DNA from: Thermomicrobiales bacterium
GTDB lineage: Bacteria > Chloroflexota > Chloroflexia > Thermomicrobiales > UBA6265
Direction: 5' to 3'
Assembly (NCBI GenBank): GCA_019637585.1
Contig: JAHBVL010000009.1
Coordinates: 19,177 to 83,176 of the forward strand
Length of the DNA: 64,000 nt
The notes under the pieces were generated by a model. The model was not told the origin of the DNA. It made no database searches and worked only from the letters and a program-made list of their open reading frames with translations. Position 1 is the first letter of the stretch, and the number at the start of each line of letters is the position of its first letter. Of the stretch, positions 52,615 to 60,984 are shown in pieces. The position numbers were made by a program, and so were the translations under genes.

Positions 52615-53592
52615 CTATTGCGGACCATTCCGCTGAATCCAGTCGAGATACCGCCTCATCCCTTCGTCGAACGATGTCCGGGGTGACCAGCCGGTGTCGG
52701 TTTGCATTCTGGCATAGGTGGGGACGGGGCCCGGCGGTCCGCCGGCTACCAGATAGTTCGCTTCTGTTTCCGGAACAACCTCGTACCGGAATCCCGGCAG
52801 ATGACGGGCGAACGCTTCCAGCACGTCCCCGATCGAATAGAGATGGCCGCAGGTGATGGCGTAGCAATCGTGGGGAAGATTTCTCGTTGCCCAGGCGGTT
52901 TCGATCCCCTCGGCAACGTCTTCGACATAGGTCCAATCGAGCCAGGGACCCTCGAGCGAGTTGATGCGGACTGGTTGACCACCGAAGTGGATGCGCAGCA
53001 TTTCACGAGGCTCGGTGCCGCCCTGATAGCCAGGCGTATCCCGCTCCATTGGTCCGAAGACGTTGGCCAACCGTACGGAGACAGCATCGACGTCGAAGAG
53101 CTCGGCATATCGCCGGCAGACGCGTTCGCTCGTGTGCTTGGTCACCCCATAGAGCCCCGCGGCGTGGGAGGGCATGTCTTCGGTCAGGGTTGCCTCGTCA
53201 GGATGGGGACCCCACGCCGCGCAAGACGAAACGTAGACAAGGCGTTCGAAGCCGGGCAGCTGGCGGGCGACGTCGAGGGCAGCAACGGTTCCCAGCAGAT
53301 TGACTTCGATGATCCGCCGTGGTTCGGCCTTCTCCCGATGGAGCCGCGGCGTGATCGCCGCGGCATGAACGATCCGCGATACGCCATACTGGCGAGCGAC
53401 CTCAAGCATGCGTTCCTCGGAAACAACGTCGCCATGCTCGAAAATAATCTCCCCGGCGCCGTCCAGCATGTTGAGCAGAAGCGCGTCCGGCTCCATCACG
53501 TCGTAGGAAACGACCCGCTCGCCTCGTTCGGCCAACCGCCGCACGACATGACTCGGCACCCAGCCATTTCCACCCGTCACCAGTGTTGTCAT
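52615..53592 (-). CDS. NAD-dependent sugar epimerase/dehydratase (extended SDR)
   Basis: A 325-residue extended short-chain dehydrogenase. The nucleotide motif TTLVTGGNGWVPSHVVRRL is at the N-terminus. The catalytic YGVTKHTSE (YxxxK) is near residue 148, with Ser in VYVSSCAAWG. EGPWLDWTYVEDVAEGI is the substrate-binding segment. It resembles UDP-sugar epimerases, though the sugar is not identifiable. ATG at 53592 follows CGGGGAAACA. It is divergent from argH. Confidence 0.88.
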   Translation of the reverse strand: MTTLVTGGNGWVPSHVVRRLAERGERVVSYDVMEPDALLLNMLDGAGEIIFEHGDVVSEERMLEVARQYGVSRIVHAAAITPRLHREKAEPRRIIEVNLLGTVAALDVARQLPGFERLVYVSSCAAWGPHPDEATLTEDMPSHAAGLYGVTKHTSERVCRRYAELFDVDAVSVRLANVFGPMERDTPGYQGGTEPREMLRIHFGGQPVRINSLEGPWLDWTYVEDVAEGIETAWATRNLPHDCYAITCGHLYSIGDVLEAFARHLPGFRYEVVPETEANYLVAGGPPGPVPTYARMQTDTGWSPRTSFDEGMRRYLDWIQRNGPQ

Positions 53593-53724
53593 TGTTTCCC
53601 CGACCGATCGAAAACGCTCGTGTCTCCGCCCTACTATAAAGGCCGGACGACTCTCGATCGGAGTCCGACCGGGTGTACACTCGCCAGCCGGAGTGCAGCG
53701 CGAATCCGGAGGGCGAGGATCGGC

Positions 53725-55200
53725 ATGACAGAGGGAACTTCAGGCGGTTCGGCGCGGTTGTGGGGAGGCAGATTCGCCGAACGGCCGGATCAGTCAGCCG
53801 AAAGCTTCACTGCGTCGATCATGTTCGACAATCGCATGGTCCGGGAGGACATTCGTGGTTCGGTTGCGCATGTCCGCATGCTCGGACGGCAGGGAATCAT
53901 TCCCGCTGACGATGCCGCGACGATCGAAGCCGGGCTCTGGAAGGTCTGGGACGATGTCGAAGCCGGCACTTTCGCCTTTTCCGTTGCCGACGAGGATATC
54001 CATACCGCGGTCGAACGCCGGTTGCGCGAGTTGATCGGAGCGGCGCAGGGCAAGCTCCACACTGGCCGCAGCCGCAACGATCAGGTCGCTACCGACACCC
54101 GGATGTGGACGAAGTTCGCTCTGCTGCGTGTCGCGCAGGGGGTGCACGATCTGGCGGCCGCGCTGGCGGACCAGGCGGCGGCGAACGTCGATGTGCCGAT
54201 GCCGGGATACACCCACACCCAACGCGCTCAGCCGGTCCTCTTCGCCCATCACATGCTTGCCTATGTGGAGATGCTCCGGCGCGATGCGGAACGTCTCCAG
54301 CAGGCGTGGAGCCGTGCCGATGTGATGCCCCTCGGATCCGGGGCAATGGCTGGTGTGACCTACCCGATCGACCGCGCATCGGTTGCCGCCGATCTCGGAT
54401 TTGGCGCGATTTCCCGCAACAGCATGGACGCCATTGCCGACCGCGATTTCGTGCTCGACGCCCTCTACGCTCTCTCGATGATCCAGTTGCACGTCTCCCG
54501 CCTCTGCGAAGAGCTGATCTGGTGGTCGAGCGGCGAGTTCCGCTTCGTCCAGATTTCCGATGCCTTTTCCACGGGCAGCTCGATCATGCCGCAGAAGAAG
54601 AACCCCGATGTCGCCGAGATCGCCCGCGGCAAAACGGGGCGGGTCGTCGGCAACCTGATGGGTACCTTCATGATGGTGAAGGGGCTGCCGCTGACCTTCA
54701 ACAGCGACATGCAGGAAGACAAGGAATCGCTCTACGAAGCCGTCGACACCGTGGAAGCGGTTTTGCCGGTGATGACCGGCATGCTGGCGTCGATGAAGGT
54801 CAATCGCGAGCGTTTGGCCGAAGCGGCGACGGGCGACTTCTCCCTGGCCACCGATGCGGCCGATTTGCTGGCCCGCAATGGCGTGGCGTTCCGTGAAGCG
54901 CACGAAGTGGTTGGCCGGCTGGTTCGTTCCTGCATCGAGCAGAACAAGACATTCGAGGATCTGACCGATGAGGAGTGGGCGGCGCTTCATCCGGTGTTTG
55001 CGGTCCAGAAACCGCCGCTGACCGCGCTGGAGAGCATCAACGCGCGAGACATCCCAGGGGGAACCGCCACGCCACGCGTTTCGAGCGCCATCGAGGAGGC
55101 TCGTGAGGGGCTGACCGCGATGCAGCAGTGGATCGATCGGGAAATGGCAGTCAGAACGCGCACCTTCAGCCGGAATTCCCCCGGAGCGTCGCCTCGGTGA
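53725..55200 (+). CDS. argH: Argininosuccinate lyase
   Basis: A 491-residue ArgH, splitting argininosuccinate into arginine and fumarate. The signature GSSIMPQKKNPDVAE is near residue 284. HTGRSRNDQVATDTR and the catalytic His of PGYTHTQRAQPVLFAHH are present. The N-terminus RLWGGRFAERPDQSAESFTA fixes the start at ATG 53725, behind GGAGGGCGAGG. The frame is open upstream, but that is antiparallel shadow of the epimerase gene. A TACACT -10-like box lies at 53676-53681. It is coupled to the GNAT gene by a GTGA overlap. Confidence 0.97.
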   Translation: MTEGTSGGSARLWGGRFAERPDQSAESFTASIMFDNRMVREDIRGSVAHVRMLGRQGIIPADDAATIEAGLWKVWDDVEAGTFAFSVADEDIHTAVERRLRELIGAAQGKLHTGRSRNDQVATDTRMWTKFALLRVAQGVHDLAAALADQAAANVDVPMPGYTHTQRAQPVLFAHHMLAYVEMLRRDAERLQQAWSRADVMPLGSGAMAGVTYPIDRASVAADLGFGAISRNSMDAIADRDFVLDALYALSMIQLHVSRLCEELIWWSSGEFRFVQISDAFSTGSSIMPQKKNPDVAEIARGKTGRVVGNLMGTFMMVKGLPLTFNSDMQEDKESLYEAVDTVEAVLPVMTGMLASMKVNRERLAEAATGDFSLATDAADLLARNGVAFREAHEVVGRLVRSCIEQNKTFEDLTDEEWAALHPVFAVQKPPLTALESINARDIPGGTATPRVSSAIEEAREGLTAMQQWIDREMAVRTRTFSRNSPGASPR

Positions 55201-55643
55201 CAGAAGCTGAGGTCAGGGTGGTTCCGGCCGATACCCAGCAGCGATGGGATGGGGTGCTCCACATCCGGCAGCGGGTGTTCGCCGAGGAGCAGGCGCTGGT
55301 CGATCTCGGCATCACCGATTCAGATGACGCCACCAGCCTCACGCTGGTCGCCATGCTGGGGGGCGCCGCCGTTTCGACGGGCCGGCTCTCGCCGCCGCTG
55401 CCCGCTCGTGCCGCGTATCTCTCCTGGATCGCCACGTTGCCGGAGTATCGGGGGCAGGGATATGCCAGCATGATCGTCGAACAGCTGATTGCGTCGGCCG
55501 ACTCGTACGGCTACCCGGAGCTCCAGCTCGCAGCGCAGACTCACGCGGTCGGTTTGTACAGCCGGTACGGTTTTTCGCGCCTGGGTCAACCCTACGTCGT
55601 GCGCGGCATCTCCCATCAGGCCATGACCCGCACCCATCGATAG
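55197..55643 (+). CDS. GNAT-family N-acetyltransferase
   Basis: A 148-residue GNAT acetyltransferase. The acetyl-CoA loop is LPEYRGQGYASMIVEQLI (R/Q-x-x-G-x-G/A) near residue 77. LYSRYGFSRLGQPYVVRGI is the C-terminal strand pair, and IRQRVFAEEQALVD is like ElaA-type proteins. GTG at 55197 overlaps the argH TGA. It could acetylate an arginine-pathway amino acid, but argH fusions to N-acetylglutamate synthase in other bacteria only hint at this. The target is unknown. Confidence 0.85.
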   Translation: MTEAEVRVVPADTQQRWDGVLHIRQRVFAEEQALVDLGITDSDDATSLTLVAMLGGAAVSTGRLSPPLPARAAYLSWIATLPEYRGQGYASMIVEQLIASADSYGYPELQLAAQTHAVGLYSRYGFSRLGQPYVVRGISHQAMTRTHR

Positions 55644-55674
55644 GACGTGCGCATTCCGGGGGATTGCCGACGTT

Positions 55675-55992
55675 CTATCCGATCATCAGGTGAACGGAAA
55701 AGCGGTTGAGGGGCGACTCGGGTTCCCAGGCTCTCGCTTCTTCGAGTGAGATCTCGACCGAACCCGGCGCTGCCGCTCGCAGCAAAATCGTTCGGTCCCC
55801 GCCGCTGCCGATGGCAGTGCTTGCCGGGGCGAAGTCGTCCTCCTCGGGCTGGAGGATGGTTTCGTCCGTTGCGACGATCGACCATCGAAACCCCGTGGTC
55901 GGGTTTTCGGGCAGGGTGATGCTCACGAGATCGCCGGTTTTCATCTCGTGGGTTGTGCCGCTGTCGTCGGCGTTGAGTCGCAATGTGGACAT
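55675..55992 (-). CDS. Chagasin-like cysteine protease inhibitor (family I42)
   Basis: A 105-residue beta-sandwich inhibitor. The conserved loop NPTTGFRW lies at about residues 30-37. GDRTILLRAAAPGSVEISLE and the C-terminal RAWEPESPLNRFSVHLMI match the other two inhibitory loops. Chagasins block papain-family proteases by occluding the active-site cleft. No signal peptide is present, so it would act in the cytosol. ATG at 55992 follows CGGAGGAAGAGAAC. It is third in a same-strand set after a papain-like protease and its accessory protein, which is very probably its target. Confidence 0.88.
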   Translation of the reverse strand: MSTLRLNADDSGTTHEMKTGDLVSITLPENPTTGFRWSIVATDETILQPEEDDFAPASTAIGSGGDRTILLRAAAPGSVEISLEEARAWEPESPLNRFSVHLMIG

Positions 55993-56086
55993 CGTCGTTC
56001 TCTTCCTCCGCCGGCAGTATCGTGGCCCGGCGCCCCGCCAGTAAGGCGGCGGGGCGTCGAGTTGCACGATGCTACCCCGGCATCAG

Positions 56087-56530
56087 CTACCAGGCGTAGA
56101 TCTCGTGGATCAACCCGTCCGACTCTTCACGCAGATTGACGCTGCTTTGCAGCTGTTTGGCGTGAGAGCCGATCATGGTCAAAGCCACGATCGCCGAATC
56201 GGAGTTGACGGCCAGCCGTTTCCATCCGATCCCACCGATATGGACCCACGAGTTGCGATGCTGGTTGATCGACCACAACGCCGTGATTCGCTTGTCGTTG
56301 TGCCAGGTTGTGGCGCCAAATGCCTGCTGGGCCACGTCGGGTGGCGTGGTGAGGGGTGCGGTGTCGCCGGCGGCGGAGAAAGCGATCGAGGACTCCATCG
56401 CCGGCGGCGACTCGCTGGGTCCCGCCGAAGAGGCATTCTCAGTCACGGCCTCGCTTGGCGGTTCCTGTGCGGGAATCACCATCTCGTCGTCCGCCGTTCC
56501 TGCTGATTTGGATGATCGTGTCCGTGCCAT
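56087..56530 (-). CDS. Stand-alone copy of the protease C-terminal domain
   Basis: A 147-residue protein. Residues 1-78 are low-complexity (Ser/Pro/Ala/Glu). Residues 79-147 align throughout with residues 297-363 of the adjacent papain-like protease. Shared elements are the W-[TS]-I-[DN]-Q pair, RN[AS]W, GIGWKR and a final IHEIYAW against IREIYVF. I do not recognise the domain. It could be a decoy, carrier or subunit using the same interaction surface. ATG at 56530 lies 12 bases after the protease stop, so they are co-transcribed. Confidence 0.75.
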   Translation of the reverse strand: MARTRSSKSAGTADDEMVIPAQEPPSEAVTENASSAGPSESPPAMESSIAFSAAGDTAPLTTPPDVAQQAFGATTWHNDKRITALWSINQHRNSWVHIGGIGWKRLAVNSDSAIVALTMIGSHAKQLQSSVNLREESDGLIHEIYAW

Positions 56531-56542
56531 CGTCGCAACCTC

Positions 56543-57634
56543 CTAGAAAACGTAGATTTCGCGAATGAATCCGCCCTGCTGGCGAATGTTGCAGGGTCGC
56601 TGTGCGGCTTTGGCCGCCAGCAGCTGGGCGAGCATGTCGAAGAAGATGTTGTCGTTGTCGGCGGAAATCCGCTTCCAGCCGATCCCTTCGATATACGCCC
56701 AGGCGTTGCGATCCTGATCGATCGTCCAGACGCCGAGAATGCGCCGGCCATTCGTCCATTCGGACTCGACGCCGGTGACGCCCCACATCTCGGCGTCGAT
56801 GCCGACCTGTCCATAGGCGATTCGGAAATAGCCGCTGGCACCCCAGTTGGCACCCCAGCTGTTCTTGCAGATCCAGCATCCCTGAGCTTCATCGTATCCA
56901 ACGACGACGACGCAGTGGCCACCTTCGACCTTGCCGCTGACCTTTCGATAGACGCCGGAGCGATAGGAGAAGAAGTCGGTGTAGACGGTGAAGCAGCCGA
57001 CCAATGGCCCATTCGCTGACAGCCATTCTTTCATGGCGTTGGCGTTGGTCAGTCTCGTCCAGCTGCCGATGCGGGCAAGCCGGCCACCGGAGTCGCCGCA
57101 CAGACCGGTGCAGTTCTGATCCTGACCGACATACGGATAACAGGGATCATCGACCACCCCGCGATCGCGAATGGCGTCGAGTGCCGGCGGCACCCACCAC
57201 CCACCGTTCGATCCGCTGCACATTCGTCCCTGAGACCGGGCATGGCAGAAGAAAAGATGGGCTTCCGAGAGATCGATCGCCAGATTGGTGTTGCGGGCCG
57301 CGAATCGGTATGTTCCCTCAACCGCGCCGATCGACCCGAACGCCACGCACGATCCACAGCCTCCCTGGTCCCGCACCGGACTGCAATACGCGGTCAGATC
57401 GACGCTGGCCGGGAACCCCACCCCCCGGGTGGAGCGGGCGGTCTCCAGCGATTCGATCGCTATCGCCTCCCGGGTTGCCAGACTTGGTTCGCCAGCCGGT
57501 GGATTGAACCCCAGGTAGCGCTGGCGTTCGTCGTCGGACATTGCGGTGAGATTGGTAGGACCCGCTTCCCAGCCCGCTTCCTCTTTTTCGATCGCCGCAA
57601 TCACTTCTGACACAGAATATGAATCATCGGACAT
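56543..57634 (-). CDS. Papain-like (C1 family) cysteine protease with C-terminal accessory domain
   Basis: A 363-residue protease. Gln90 and the nucleophile Cys96 are in PVRDQGGCGSCVAFG, His240 is in VEGGHCVVVVGYD and Asn258 in CKNSWGANWG. The usual Trp after the nucleophile is Val97. Residues 1-75 form a short propeptide-like region (DDERQRYLGFNPP). Residues 296-363 are an extra domain repeated in the next gene. There is no signal peptide, unusual for C1 enzymes. ATG at 57634 follows GAAGAGGTAAGACG; the open frame upstream has no ribosome site. A chagasin-type inhibitor is encoded two genes downstream. Confidence 0.93.
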   Translation of the reverse strand: MSDDSYSVSEVIAAIEKEEAGWEAGPTNLTAMSDDERQRYLGFNPPAGEPSLATREAIAIESLETARSTRGVGFPASVDLTAYCSPVRDQGGCGSCVAFGSIGAVEGTYRFAARNTNLAIDLSEAHLFFCHARSQGRMCSGSNGGWWVPPALDAIRDRGVVDDPCYPYVGQDQNCTGLCGDSGGRLARIGSWTRLTNANAMKEWLSANGPLVGCFTVYTDFFSYRSGVYRKVSGKVEGGHCVVVVGYDEAQGCWICKNSWGANWGASGYFRIAYGQVGIDAEMWGVTGVESEWTNGRRILGVWTIDQDRNAWAYIEGIGWKRISADNDNIFFDMLAQLLAAKAAQRPCNIRQQGGFIREIYVF

Positions 57635-57953
57635 CGTCTTACCTCTTCTCTTCGAGCAATCAGCGCCTATCTGCTTGTCTGTATGTGGGAACGCCTGCGG
57701 CGGCACACCTCCTCTCGCGCTGAAGTCCGGATCTCGTGCCAGCCTGATGACGGCGCTGATCGGTAGGATGCTGGACTGACACACCACCGATATACACCCG
57801 CCAGAGGGTCAATGGAGCATCCTGCTGTGGCCGATTCGTGAGAATTACGTATGGATACGGATAGGGAAGAGCGATTTCCGGCTATGCGGTGGCTTGTTCA
57901 GCCGATTCAGGTCGATGCTGAGGAACTCGCTGGTGCAGGGAACTATCGCTGGA

Positions 57954-58088
57954 AATGCAGTGGTCCGGCACCGGGCCGGGCGCTACGCACTCAACGAAGA
58001 AATGAACCCTCCGTCGAAGAAATGCGGTGGTCCGGCACAGGGCCGGTGCTACGCACTCAGCGAGGAAACGAACCTCCCGTCAAAGAGG
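57954..58088 (-). repeat. Two 67-bp tandem units with GTAG-headed palindrome family D
   Basis: Units begin at 57954 and 58021. On the minus strand each has GTAG, two bases, then CCGGC-(5 nt)-GCCGG. The second unit reads GTAG-CA-CCGGC-CCTGT-GCCGG. They are diverged copies, about 80% alike. Confidence 0.75.
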
Positions 58089-58188
58089 GATCTCCTGCCG
58101 GAGCCCGCTCCACCGGTCCGAAACGGGCAACGCAGCGAGTGCAAAAGGGAGGGTCCAAAGTGACCCTCCCTCCGTGCTGCTACTATCT

Positions 58189-58236
58189 TTTGCCCTTTGC
58201 CCTTTGCCCTTTGCCCTTTGCCCCTTGCCCAGCGCC
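58189..58236. repeat. Heptamer array CTTTGCC, six to seven units, ending at a stop codon
   Basis: On the minus strand the TAG stop of the molybdenum hydroxylase gene is followed by GGCGCTG, GGCAAGG and then repeated GGCAAAG in register. The unit is the same as at 30690. Confidence 0.9.
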
Positions 58237-60573
58237 CTACGCACTCGCCTCGCTGATCGCGCGCCAGACTTTCTCCGGCGTCAGTGGCGTATCAAGGTGG
58301 TGGATGCCCCATGGCTCCAGCGCGTCGAGCACGGCATTGGCTGTCGCAGGGGTAGAGCCGATGGTTGCCGCTTCGCCGATACCCTTGGCCCCCATCGGAT
58401 TCAGGTAGGTGGTCGTGGTCGTGTGGTGTGATTCGAATTCCGGAAAGAAACCCGCCTTCGGCAGAGCGTAGTCGGTCAGGGTCGCGGTGATGAGCTCCCC
58501 ATTGTTGTCATAGTGCAGCTCTTCCCAGAGTGCCTGGCCGATCCCCTGTGCCAGTCCGCCATGCACCTGACCGGTCACCAGATTGGGGCTGATGATGTTG
58601 CCGCAGTCGTCGACCGACACATAGCGCACGATCGTCGTCTCACCGGTATCGGGAGAAACCTCGACCACCGCGATGTGCGTGCCAAACGGGAATGTCTCCT
58701 CCGGCACACGGAAGAAGTCGGTCGTGTCGAGTCCCGGATCGACGCCTTCAGGAAGATCGTCGCTGTACGCCTTGTCCGCGATGTCCTGAAGGGTCACGCC
58801 CCGGCCCGGAACGCCCTTCACCTGATAGCGGCCATCGACCAGCTCGATGTCCTCGGCCGACGCTTCCAGGATGTACGCCGCGATACGCGACGCTTTTTCC
58901 CGGATCTTGTCGAGCGACATCATCAGCGCGGCGCCGCCGACCGCCAGACCGCGGCTTCCCATGGTGCCATTGCCCTGCGGCGTGGTGGCGGTGTCGCCAT
59001 GGTGCACGACGACCGCTTCGAAATCGGCGCCGATATAGTCGGCAGCCATCTGCGAGAAGGTCGTTTCCTGCCCCTGACCGTGTGGTGAGATACCGGTGAA
59101 GATCGATACCTGCCCGCTTGGTTCCACGCGGACGGTCGAGCTCTCGTAGGGGCCGAAGCCGCAAATCTCGACGTATGACGCTACGCCAATACCCAGGTAG
59201 CGGCCCTCCTCGCGAAGCCGGGCCTGTTCCTGACGCAATGTCTTGTAGTCGATGACCTCCATGGCGTGGTCGAGCGCTTTGGCGTATTCGCCAGTGTCAT
59301 AGACCTCGCCCGTCAGCGTTTCGAAGGGGAACTGCTCGGGCGGAATGAAATTGACCCGGCGCACCTCGGTCGGGTCGAGCCCGCCCTTGTCTGCGATGAG
59401 GTCCATGAGGCGCTCGAGATAGAACGCAGCTTCCGGCCGCCCCGCGCCGCGATAGGCGCCATTGGCCATTGTGTTTGTGTAGACCCCTTCGACCACATAG
59501 TCGAGATTGTCGACCAGGTAAGGACCAGCCGACATCACCCAGGTGGCCCAGGCCAGATCGAGCGCTTTGGGGTAGGCGCCGGAATCGAGAAGAATGCGCG
59601 CCTTGAGTGCGGTCATCCGGCCGTTGGCGTCGGCGCCGACCTCGAATTCCGCCCATTGGTTCCGTCCGTGGTTTGTGGCCAGGAAGTTCTCCGACCGGCT
59701 TTCGATCCACTTGACCGGCCGCTTCATGTCCCAGGCAATGGCGCAGACGATGAAGTCCTCTGGATAGCCGCCGATCTTGCAACCGAATCCACCGCCGACT
59801 TCTGGCGCGATGCAGCGCACCTGGGTCTGGCTGAGACCGAGGGAGGCGGCGATCTCGTTGCGATTCCAGTGGGGAGCCTGGGTCGAACTCCAGAAGGTCA
59901 GTCCGCGTAGAATCGGGTCGGGCTGCGCCAGAATGGCTCGCCCTTCCATGGGAGCCGGGTGGCAGCGCGGCGACCGGATCTTCACCTCGAAGCGAATCGC
60001 CGCATCATTCAGCGCCGATGCGACGTCGCCATGGACGGTTTCCTCGCGGACGCTGATGTTGTTCTTCACTTTGTCGTAGAGCTGCGGAGCGCCATCCTCA
60101 CGCGCCTCGTATGGATCGATGACCGCGTCCAGCTCCTTGTAGGAGACCTCGACGTACGCGGTGGCGTCGTTGGCTGCGGCGCTGGTTTCGGCGACGACCG
60201 CCGCGACCGGCTCGCCGACGTAGCGGACTCGCCTGGTTTCGATCGGCCTGTTCTTGGGAACGACGATGGCGTCCTCGTCATCCCGATCCTTGTAGTGAGA
60301 GTGTCCCGTGTCGCCTTCCGGGATGATCGGATAGTCGTTTTTCAGAATCTTGGCCAGGTCCTCGCCGGTGTAGACAGCCAGAACGCCCGGCTGTGCCAGC
60401 GCCGCCGACTTGTCGATACCGGTGATGTCCGCGTGGGCGTACGGGCTGCGAACAATGGCGACATGCGCCAGTCCCGGGATCTTGAGATCGTCCACGTAGG
60501 TCGACGATCCAGTGATCAGGCGTGGATCTTCCTTGCGCTTGACTGATGCACCGACATATCTGCTCAGAACCAT
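58237..60573 (-). CDS. Xanthine dehydrogenase/CoxL-like molybdopterin-binding large subunit (form II type)
   Basis: A 778-residue Mo-hydroxylase large subunit starting SRYVGASVKRKEDPRLITG. VRCIAPEVGGGFGCKIGG and SPHGQGQETTFSQMAADY bind the molybdopterin cofactor. The active-site loop is NGAYRGAGRPEA; true form I CO dehydrogenase has AYxCSFR, so this is a form II or other aldehyde/xanthine-type enzyme. The C-terminal MGAKGIGEAATIGSTPA carries the catalytic Glu. No genes for the FAD (CoxM) or iron-sulfur (CoxS) subunits are nearby, so it is an orphan. Confidence 0.9.
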   Translation of the reverse strand: MVLSRYVGASVKRKEDPRLITGSSTYVDDLKIPGLAHVAIVRSPYAHADITGIDKSAALAQPGVLAVYTGEDLAKILKNDYPIIPEGDTGHSHYKDRDDEDAIVVPKNRPIETRRVRYVGEPVAAVVAETSAAANDATAYVEVSYKELDAVIDPYEAREDGAPQLYDKVKNNISVREETVHGDVASALNDAAIRFEVKIRSPRCHPAPMEGRAILAQPDPILRGLTFWSSTQAPHWNRNEIAASLGLSQTQVRCIAPEVGGGFGCKIGGYPEDFIVCAIAWDMKRPVKWIESRSENFLATNHGRNQWAEFEVGADANGRMTALKARILLDSGAYPKALDLAWATWVMSAGPYLVDNLDYVVEGVYTNTMANGAYRGAGRPEAAFYLERLMDLIADKGGLDPTEVRRVNFIPPEQFPFETLTGEVYDTGEYAKALDHAMEVIDYKTLRQEQARLREEGRYLGIGVASYVEICGFGPYESSTVRVEPSGQVSIFTGISPHGQGQETTFSQMAADYIGADFEAVVVHHGDTATTPQGNGTMGSRGLAVGGAALMMSLDKIREKASRIAAYILEASAEDIELVDGRYQVKGVPGRGVTLQDIADKAYSDDLPEGVDPGLDTTDFFRVPEETFPFGTHIAVVEVSPDTGETTIVRYVSVDDCGNIISPNLVTGQVHGGLAQGIGQALWEELHYDNNGELITATLTDYALPKAGFFPEFESHHTTTTTYLNPMGAKGIGEAATIGSTPATANAVLDALEPWGIHHLDTPLTPEKVWRAISEASA

Positions 60574-60600
60574 TGGTCACTATCTCCCGGCTGTGCATTT

Positions 60601-60616
60601 CCAGCACGTGTGCTGG
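60601..60616. promoter_or_regulatory. Palindrome CCAGCAC-gt-GTGCTGG upstream of Mo-hydroxylase gene
   Basis: Perfect 7-bp arms, 28 bases before the start codon at 60573. Its place in the leader suits a repressor operator or a small hairpin that affects translation. Confidence 0.5.
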
Positions 60617-60674
60617 CTCCGCCCTCACCAAATGTGAATCTGTTGACGGGTATTGTACTGGGATTGCGAGCGGG

Positions 60675-60716
60675 GCAGGCAGCCGGCTGCAGGCAGCGGG
60701 CTGCGGGCAGTGGGCA
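60675..60716. repeat. Heptamer array GCAGGCA/GCGGGCT, six units
   Basis: GCAGGCA, GCCGGCT, GCAGGCA, GCGGGCT, GCGGGCA and GTGGGCA in 7-base register. Confidence 0.8.
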
Positions 60717-60984
60717 GCGTGTCGCGATCGGGAGTGGCTTCCTCTCTCCGTACCGCCAGCCGGCATAGTGCCGGGTTCTACGATTTCCCGGCATTCGTCT
60801 CCCCGCCTTCCGGTACTGTCGGCCGGCATGGACAGATGCGATTCCCCGTCTCCTCTCCGCCTCTCCGCCTTCCCGCCTCTCCGCCTCGCCCGTGGTACAC
60901 TCCGCCGGCTCGAACTCCCGAGTGGGTCAGCCTGCTTGCTGATCGTCGTTTCCGGTGTACGGAAGTAGAAGAAGGAGCTCACTG

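Larger units (their letters stand above)
57635..58236. other. 602-bp region between protease and molybdenum hydroxylase genes
   Basis: It holds the leader of the protease gene, a two-copy 67-bp tandem repeat (57954-58088), a 10-bp-stem hairpin at 58146-58171 and a heptamer array (58189-58236). I see no credible gene; open frames here run across the repeats. Confidence 0.65.
60574..60984. other. 411-bp divergent region before rplY
   Basis: It contains the palindrome at 60601-60616, a heptamer array (60675-60716), an octamer-like CCGCCTCT run (about 60847-60888), a TACACT -10-like box near 60897 and the rplY leader. No gene is supported. Confidence 0.6.

Noticed and set aside
52702..53724. Upstream extension of argH over 1 kb
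   Set aside because: The frame is open only because it is antiparallel to the epimerase gene. The conserved ArgH N-terminus and a good ribosome site are at 53725.
57851..58431. Possible genes between the protease and Mo-hydroxylase genes
   Set aside because: The open frames run through a 67-bp duplicated repeat and a heptamer array and have no recognisable domain.
58237..60573. Aerobic carbon monoxide dehydrogenase
   Set aside because: The form I signature AYxCSFR is absent (AYRGAGR instead) and the partner subunits are missing, so CO oxidation is not supported.
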